From positions 1-32,869 of IMG/VR virus record IMGVR_UViG_3300027983_000063: 32,869 bases of DNA; one strand, written 5' to 3'. Source of the stretch: a virus. The position numbers and the translations under genes are program-made. The notes under the pieces are model-generated. The model searched no databases and was not told the DNA's origin. It saw only the letters and a list, made by a program, of their open reading frames with translations. Shown piece after piece: positions 28,928 to 32,869 of the stretch. The number at the start of each line of letters is the position of its first letter. The stretch's first letter is position 1.

Positions 28928-29317
28928 ATGAAATTAAAAGACATATTGCTAGAATCCCCGACGGACGTAGTTGCTCGATTTTATATCGAGGCAAGTGCTG
29001 CGTCTGACAAATTCTATAACCCCGAAGATGTTAAGTATAAGGAAAAAACTTCTGCATACTATAAAGAACACTTTGATAGTTGGTTTAAAGAAGGTAAAGT
29101 CCCTGTTTTTGAAAAGCCTACAGATTTAGTCCAACCGGAATATACTAACGAACCTAAACAAGGTAAATTACAATCTCCAGGTTTCCGTGGATTACAATAT
29201 GCTTTAGCTGCGGCCGGTTTACCATATAATCACAAACTACAAGCATACGAACCAAATGCTGCCGGGATTGTCGCTACTCCGACGATGGACGCGGCTCAAA
29301 ACAATAACGGGCAATAA
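28928..29317 (+). CDS. Small phage protein with MKLKDIL leader
   Basis: 129 residues from ATG 28928; the TTG at 28913 is upstream of the likely start point. Leader MKLKDILLESPT, then a Tyr/Lys-rich middle (ASDKFYNPEDVKYKEKTSAY, HFDSWFKEGKVPVFEKP) and FRGLQYALAAAGLPYNHKLQ. Gln/Asn-rich, probably extended end (DAAQNNNGQ). No family recognised. It is alone on the plus strand with a late promoter touching the start, so it is likely a late, virion-associated protein. Confidence 0.83.
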   Translation: MKLKDILLESPTDVVARFYIEASAASDKFYNPEDVKYKEKTSAYYKEHFDSWFKEGKVPVFEKPTDLVQPEYTNEPKQGKLQSPGFRGLQYALAAAGLPYNHKLQAYEPNAAGIVATPTMDAAQNNNGQ

Positions 29318-29542
29318 TCATTTCCCAAACCTGTTAAACACAAACTGCATTAATTCATCTTCTGTGAATTTATGAGCTACCATTGCGTAGTCATTATAAT
29401 CAATAGTCATATCTTGTAATAGTTGGTCGATTTCAATCTGGGAATATCTAATTACAGGCAATGTAGCATGCTCTTTCGGTATAAATATGGTCATTTGACC
29501 GACTTTGCATAAGATACTATCCTTAAGACGTATTCCGTACAT
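29318..29542 (-). CDS. Small unknown phage protein
   Basis: 74 residues: GIRLKDSILCKVGQMTIFIP, LPVIRYSQIEIDQLLQDMTI, then YAMVAHKFTEDELMQFVFNR. Strand followed by helices. The end of this gene abuts the convergent plus-strand gene with no gap, and its start shares a base with the exonuclease stop (TAATG). No family recognised. Confidence 0.78.
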   Translation of the reverse strand: MYGIRLKDSILCKVGQMTIFIPKEHATLPVIRYSQIEIDQLLQDMTIDYNDYAMVAHKFTEDELMQFVFNRFGK

Positions 29543-30288
29543 TATAATACTTCGTTTATACTCGCCGCCAAGTCTGGATCATAGTTATCGGCTTCATCAT
29601 TAAACCAGTCTGTATTTTTCATACCCCACGCCCAGTAGCTCTTAGGAATATCTTTCATCAGTTCGCCTTTGTGTTTACCGAATGGCATCCTCTTATAAAT
29701 GATAGGTGCTTTAGCCCATTCTGCAATCTGTGGACCATATGGAATACTTGTGTCTATTAGATTAGATTTTTCCATAAAATCTACAAAGAATTCAAGCAGT
29801 CTTGCAGTAACATATGAGTCGTTACCTGCACGATGGCAATGTAGTTCGATGGGAACATCGAGTTTCAAAGCAAATCGTAAATATGGGAGATTGGTTTCTT
29901 CTACTTCAGGGACATCGTTGAAGATTTTCTTAGCCATACGCCAAGTACAAATCCAGGAATGATCCTCAGTATTGATTCCGTGATTCGCTAATACACGCAT
30001 ATCATAAAAATGATTATGGGCAACGAGATAACCATCGGAATATCCGTTTATAACTGTTTGGAATGTTTCGCTTGAATCGAGGAAGGATGGTTTGTCTTCG
30101 ACCATTTCATTTGTAATGTAACAAATGGACGATACTGTCGGCGGAACATCGGTGTCTATAGGCTTATGCAATTCTTGAAAGATGGTCCAATCGATTCCTT
30201 CACGAATGACAAATCCAGACTCGATTATTTCTGCAGTTTTATAATCTTTTCCTGTCGTTTCAGTATCTAAAACTTCTTTATGTGACAT
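29542..30288 (-). CDS. DnaQ-type 3'-5' exonuclease with a C-terminal DUF3820-like domain (ExoX-like)
   Basis: 248 residues. Exo I VLDTETTGKDY (Asp8, Glu10), Exo II VAHNHFYDMRVL, Exo III HRAGNDSYVTARLL mark a DEDD exonuclease of the Exo X/DNA polymerase III epsilon group. After residue 195, IYKRMPFGKHKGELMKDIPK, SYWAWGMKNTDWF matches the small C-terminal domain seen in ExoX-like proteins. It could act in repair, recombination or host DNA turnover. The start overlaps the end of the GIY-YIG gene by 11 bases, with AAAGG upstream. Confidence 0.92.
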   Translation of the reverse strand: MSHKEVLDTETTGKDYKTAEIIESGFVIREGIDWTIFQELHKPIDTDVPPTVSSICYITNEMVEDKPSFLDSSETFQTVINGYSDGYLVAHNHFYDMRVLANHGINTEDHSWICTWRMAKKIFNDVPEVEETNLPYLRFALKLDVPIELHCHRAGNDSYVTARLLEFFVDFMEKSNLIDTSIPYGPQIAEWAKAPIIYKRMPFGKHKGELMKDIPKSYWAWGMKNTDWFNDEADNYDPDLAASINEVL

Positions 30289-30909
30289 TTTCTTTACCTT
30301 TATTTTCTTTTATTTTTGCCCATCTTTTCCTGTGGGCTGCTGACATCTTTTGTTTCCACTCTTCCGAAAAGGGTTTCCGTTTTAATCCAGTCTTAGATTT
30401 AGAAACATTGTTGTTATGTTCTACAGATTTCGGTTTTCCTGCTAATGATTTGGATCTCTTCTGTTTAGTTTCTTCGGAATGTATATTTCCTGTATTGGAA
30501 ATTTGTATTTTCTTTCTTGTGTTTTCCGAATGGGGAATTCCCAGATTCCATGGAACAGAACCTTTTCTACTTTGTGAAATTTTATTTCGTGTTTCGGGAG
30601 TGCAGATCCATCCAGTGTTGCCCTCTCCACCGTCTGTCAGATTCAACAATGAACCTTTACCTAAATCCTTTCTTCCGAATCTAGATATAAGTTCCATTTC
30701 TAACAAATGTGCAAATTCTTCATCTAATCCAGAATACATTCCTATTATAGGTCTTATATTATTTCGCTTCATAAGTTGTAATCGCTGAACAAATGGATGT
30801 TTTTCTGTTCTGTACGAATGTTCCCATGCTCGTGGGCATGTCCTTTACCTACATAAATAGGTTCGTTATTTCTAGATGGATCGTAATAAATGTAAGCGTA
30901 AAATATCAC
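30278..30909 (-). pseudogene. GIY-YIG homing endonuclease with NUMOD3 repeats, one base out of frame
   Basis: From GTG 30909, with AAAGG eight bases before it, the frame reads IFYAYIYYDPSRNNEPIYVG then KGHA, a GIY-YIG nuclease opening, and then breaks. The next frame continues RAWEHSYRTEKHPFVQRLQL, then MKRNNIRPIIGMYSG and LLEMELISRFGRKD. As read, only 164 residues from ATG 30772 survive. Adding one C to CCC (GCC CCA CGA) joins the two into about 210 residues. Downstream are NUMOD3 repeats: ETRNKISQSRKGSVPWNLGI, HSENTRKKIQISNTGN, HSEETKQKRSKSLAGK, which bind DNA. It has a consensus early promoter upstream and lies against the ExoX-like gene. Confidence 0.85.
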
Positions 30910-30929
30910 AAATAATGCCTTTATGTAAT

Positions 30930-30958
30930 ATTATAGCAGATGTCAACGGGAATGTCAA
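30930..30958 (-). promoter_or_regulatory. Consensus sigma70 promoter for the GIY-YIG and exonuclease run
   Basis: TTGACA, 17 bases, TATAAT, with TGC before the -10. It overlaps the stop of the upstream small gene. A second TTGACA sits between. Confidence 0.92.
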
Positions 30959-31112
30959 CGACGGTTTGTGGGATTGCTTGGAGTTGGCGATTCTATCTTT
31001 TCCGTAGTAAATAAGTCTTGTATAACTTTTCTATTTACTGGATCCGCAGCCTTTTTCATGAATTTGCCAATGATTGCAGAACTCCTCCCTTTACTACGTC
31101 TTCAACTTTCAT
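30955..31112 (-). pseudogene. Small head-type protein with MKVEDVV leader, one base out of frame
   Basis: ATG 31112 opens MKVEDVVKGGV but the frame closes after 18 codons. One more A in GGAGTT (GGA GGA AGT TCT) gives MKVEDVVKGGSSAIIGKF then MKKAADPVNRKVIQDLFTTE and a Pro/Ser/Asn-rich tail, 52 residues, stopping at 30955. The leader resembles those of other proteins here. Its start shares a base with the preceding stop (TAATG), which supports a real gene. No family recognised. Confidence 0.62.
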
Positions 31113-31261
31113 TAATGCTGTGAATACGGGACCACCGGCCTATCGTAACCATCAGGTTCCGGATAAACTGGATACTGATCTTTATTGTATTCTCCTGGAA
31201 AGGTCATTTCGTTTATCATCGAGCGTAAAACCATACGATCTTTGGTCGTGTTGTAGTTCAC
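31112..31261 (-). CDS. 49-residue unknown protein, GTG start
   Basis: GTG 31261 overlaps the preceding stop (GTGA). The frame reads VNYNTTKDRMVLRSMINEMT, FPGEYNKDQYPVYPEPDGYD and ends RPVVPYSQH. A short helix followed by a Pro/Tyr-rich extended tail. No family recognised. Both ends make one- or four-base overlaps with its neighbours, which is the main support for coding. Confidence 0.6.
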   Translation of the reverse strand: MNYNTTKDRMVLRSMINEMTFPGEYNKDQYPVYPEPDGYDRPVVPYSQH

Positions 31262-31491
31262 AGTAATTCTAATATCTCAGTATAGATAGCACTTATTAAT
31301 TCGCTTTTTAATATCCAGATTTCTAAATTTTCTCTATCATAATACACCCGTTCTTTAGACAAATTTATTAATTGTAAAAATTCTGGAGTAAGTGTTCTTG
31401 TTGTCGAACCTGCCAATAAAACAGTATGTATATCTTTTAGGTTTCTGTATACAATCTCAATAGTATCTCCAGATATCTCATCAATCCTCAT
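31258..31491 (-). CDS. Small protein with MRIDEIS leader
   Basis: 77 residues: MRIDEISGDTIEIVYRNLKD, IHTVLLAGSTTRTLTPEFLQ and LEIWILKSELISAIYTEILE. The leader is nearly the same as that of the upstream gene (MRLDEIS). The rest is short helix and strand. No family recognised. Overlaps the upstream gene by 11 bases; no separate promoter is seen. Confidence 0.78.
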   Translation of the reverse strand: MRIDEISGDTIEIVYRNLKDIHTVLLAGSTTRTLTPEFLQLINLSKERVYYDRENLEIWILKSELISAIYTEILELL

Positions 31492-31786
31492 ACAATCTGT
31501 TTTGTGCTTTAAGATAGTTGAATTGTTTTACGATGTCGGATACTGCAGGGAAAAAAGTTTCCTTCAAATTACGATATGATTGTTCGAGTGCTTCATCCGA
31601 ATTACTACTTTCTTTAACAGACTTCTTAGCATCGTTATCAAACTGCTTCTTAGTAGCTTTTACAATCCCGGCAAAGCGTTTATCGCCCTTCTTAAAGTCG
31701 CCCTTCTTATCGGCAGCAGACGCGTCTTTGCCTGCGGCTGTTTTATAGTCCGCAAGCTTCTTTGTCGATATTTCGTCAAGGCGCAT
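31481..31786 (-). CDS. Lysine-rich small protein with MRLDEIS leader
   Basis: 101 residues. MRLDEISTKKLADYKTAAGK, then a Lys/Asp/Ala-rich stretch DASAADKKGDFKKGDKRFAG and IVKATKKQFDNDAKKS, then SYRNLKETFFPAVSDIVKQF. I recall the D-E-I-S-T-K-K-L-x-D-Y-x-x-A-A opening from proteins of other large phages. Basic, charged and probably helical; a prohead-core or packaged internal protein is a reasonable guess, no more. It starts one base after the stop of the large acidic protein. Confidence 0.82.
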   Translation of the reverse strand: MRLDEISTKKLADYKTAAGKDASAADKKGDFKKGDKRFAGIVKATKKQFDNDAKKSVKESSNSDEALEQSYRNLKETFFPAVSDIVKQFNYLKAQNRLYED

Positions 31787-31787
31787 G

Positions 31788-32869
31788 TTAGCGTCCGTAG
31801 CCCTTCATGTTGCCAAGCTTAGAAAAACGGCTCATCCATTCTAAAACTTCTGGATCAGCACCTTCGTCTAGGTCATCTTTCTTATCTTTCTTCTTTTCTT
31901 TGTCAGCTTCTTTGCCTGTGTAGCTCTTACCTTTTACGGCTGTACCAGACTGCTCTTTGCCGGACTTGTCTGTCCAAGGCTTGTCAGACTTTTCTTCGTC
32001 GACTTTTTCTTTCTTGTCCTTAGCTGCTTTAGCAATGGATTCATCTTTGTCGCCGTCTTTGTCAAGATCAGGGAAGTCTGGCTTCTTCTTTTCCATCATT
32101 GGTGATTTTGATGCCTTAAGGTCATCATATGCTTTGAATCTTCCGATCCAATTTTGAATATCTTTATCTGCGTGTTCCATCATACTTCCTTTATTTGTAA
32201 TTGATTCCGGCATAGTTGGTGCTGTGCCTGGAGGATAGCCACCGCCACCTCCGCCCATCCCGGCACCACCGCCACCCAATGTGCCGCCAGTTGCCATATC
32301 TCCACCCATCTGGGCATCCTGCGGCATCATTTCGTCTTCAGAGACTGTGCCCATAACTCTGTCGAGACATTGTTTTAATTCCTCGTGGTCATAAGACATA
32401 AGTTCATCATACGTGTATGATCTGTCATCATTCGATAATCCCATATACTGCAACTCCATGATACTCTTTGCTGTTTCTTCCTGTTCTTGTCGGAAATCTC
32501 CATATCCCGCGTCGTCTTCATTTTCGACCATGCCGAAGTTATCTTGTTGATAGCGGCCAGCTTTGCCATACTCGTCGCCCGATGTATCTGGCATTTGAGT
32601 AAAGTCCATTGCCTCTTCTTCCATTCCGCCGCCCATGTCTCCGCCGAGGTCGTCTCCGTGTGTCAGCGGGGATTCTTCACCGGCCGACACATACTTCTGC
32701 ACAATGCTACCAAGCTTAACACCCTTACCCGAACGTGGTTTTTCAACTGAGCCTGGTTCTTCGTCCATCATATGTTCTGGCTCTTCGCCTACAACAGGTT
32801 TTGTGCGAGGATTATTTGGCAAGCTTACATTGGCGGCCTTTCCCCGCTGTTGGGATATATTACCCTTCC
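31788..32869 (-). CDS. Large low-complexity acidic/lysine-rich protein, 5' end cut by window edge
   Basis: The frame stays open to the right edge (upstream codons read NISQQRGKAANVSLPNN before the TTG at 32822), so the start lies outside. In order: acidic Met/Gly-rich part (DDLGGDMGGGMEEEAMDF), a helical block, a Gly-rich stretch (GGTLGGGGAGMGGGGGGYPP), then IQNWIGRFKAYDDLKASKSP, an EF-hand-like PDFPDLDKDGDKDESIAKAA and a Lys/Asp-rich tail ending in LEWMSRFSKLGNMKGYGR. The DxDxDGDxDE loop may bind calcium. Composition suits a scaffold or prohead-core protein, but no T4 homologue is recognised. The next two genes follow with one-base and overlapping junctions. Confidence 0.85.
   Translation of the reverse strand, partial: KGNISQQRGKAANVSLPNNPRTKPVVGEEPEHMMDEEPGSVEKPRSGKGVKLGSIVQKYVSAGEESPLTHGDDLGGDMGGGMEEEAMDFTQMPDTSGDEYGKAGRYQQDNFGMVENEDDAGYGDFRQEQEETAKSIMELQYMGLSNDDRSYTYDELMSYDHEELKQCLDRVMGTVSEDEMMPQDAQMGGDMATGGTLGGGGAGMGGGGGGYPPGTAPTMPESITNKGSMMEHADKDIQNWIGRFKAYDDLKASKSPMMEKKKPDFPDLDKDGDKDESIAKAAKDKKEKVDEEKSDKPWTDKSGKEQSGTAVKGKSYTGKEADKEKKKDKKDDLDEGADPEVLEWMSRFSKLGNMKGYGR

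Noticed and set aside
1-32869. CRISPR array
   Set aside because: No evenly spaced short direct repeats with unique spacers; the only long direct repeats are fibre gene copies.
1-32869. tRNA genes
   Set aside because: I saw no cloverleaf with GGTTCRAnnCC in the gaps, which are short and mostly hold fragments or promoters; a tRNA search program was not available.
1-32869. Alternative genetic code (TAG read as sense), prompted by TAG near the polymerase start
   Set aside because: The clpA frame ends in TAG at the expected place, and long frames elsewhere contain no internal TAG.

Overview
The window looks like part of the genome of a large tailed phage of the T4 superfamily infecting a Gram-negative bacterium, probably a proteobacterium. 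The core marks are a family B DNA polymerase like T4 gp43 (cut by the left edge), a DsbA-like DNA-binding protein, a gp44-type clamp loader, a GroES/gp31-like cochaperonin, PhoH, dCMP deaminase and MazG. T4-type late promoter boxes (TATAAATA or GATAAATA) recur in front of genes, beside near-perfect sigma70 promoters (TTGACA/T, 16-18 bp, TATAAT) for early expression. Most genes lie on the minus strand in tight, translationally coupled runs (TAATG and ATGA overlaps). Four genes or blocks read on the plus strand: 7630-8316, 8560-9498, 14401-16287 and 28928-29317.

Layout. 1-2.1 kb: DNA polymerase, DsbA-like protein, then the Fe-S assembly proteins IscA and IscU, with fragments between them. 2.1-5.8 kb: conserved unknowns, two proteins with a short MKI-type leader (one ADP-ribosyltransferase-like), a phasin/LETM1-like protein, an adenylyl/cytidylyltransferase and a holin-like membrane protein. 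5.8-7.6 kb: a repetitive tail-fibre gene with partial tandem copies on both sides. 7.6-14.1 kb: a kinase-like protein, an HNH homing endonuclease lodged at the 3' end of clpA, ClpA, DnaJ, translation factor IF-1 and two conserved unknowns. 14.1-19.4 kb: a broken second HNH gene, PhoH with an intein in its Walker A motif, a HAD phosphatase, the clamp loader, GroES and a histone H1-like protein. 19.4-26.7 kb: a DnaE-like fragment, many small phage proteins including two paralogous families, dCMP deaminase, a Vsr/REase-type homing endonuclease and MazG. 26.7-30.9 kb: an alpha/beta hydrolase, two ClpP paralogues, an ExoX-like exonuclease and a broken GIY-YIG endonuclease. 30.9-32.9 kb: head-type small proteins with MRxDEIS leaders and a large acidic/lysine-rich protein cut by the right edge.

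How it fits together. The phage brings its own proteostasis set (ClpA with an intact IGF ClpP-docking loop, two ClpPs, DnaJ, GroES), an Fe-S scaffold/carrier pair, replication and nucleotide-pool enzymes, and IF-1. Four homing endonuclease loci plus an intein show heavy invasion by selfish elements. One sits beside a duplicated clpA 3' end, and one has a ribosome site locked in a hairpin with a late promoter in its loop, the control logic known from T4 I-TevI.

The strongest leads are (i) the PhoH intein, which carries the full Trp-Cys-Thr signature of class 3 inteins; (ii) the clpA 3'-end replacement next to the HNH gene; (iii) a set of seven proteins sharing an M-[KR]-[ILV]-x-[ED] leader, three of them placed so that a T4-type late promoter would give leaderless mRNA; and (iv) seven genes, including iscU, each one base short in a short homopolymer, so that either reads or biology must be checked before calling them broken.
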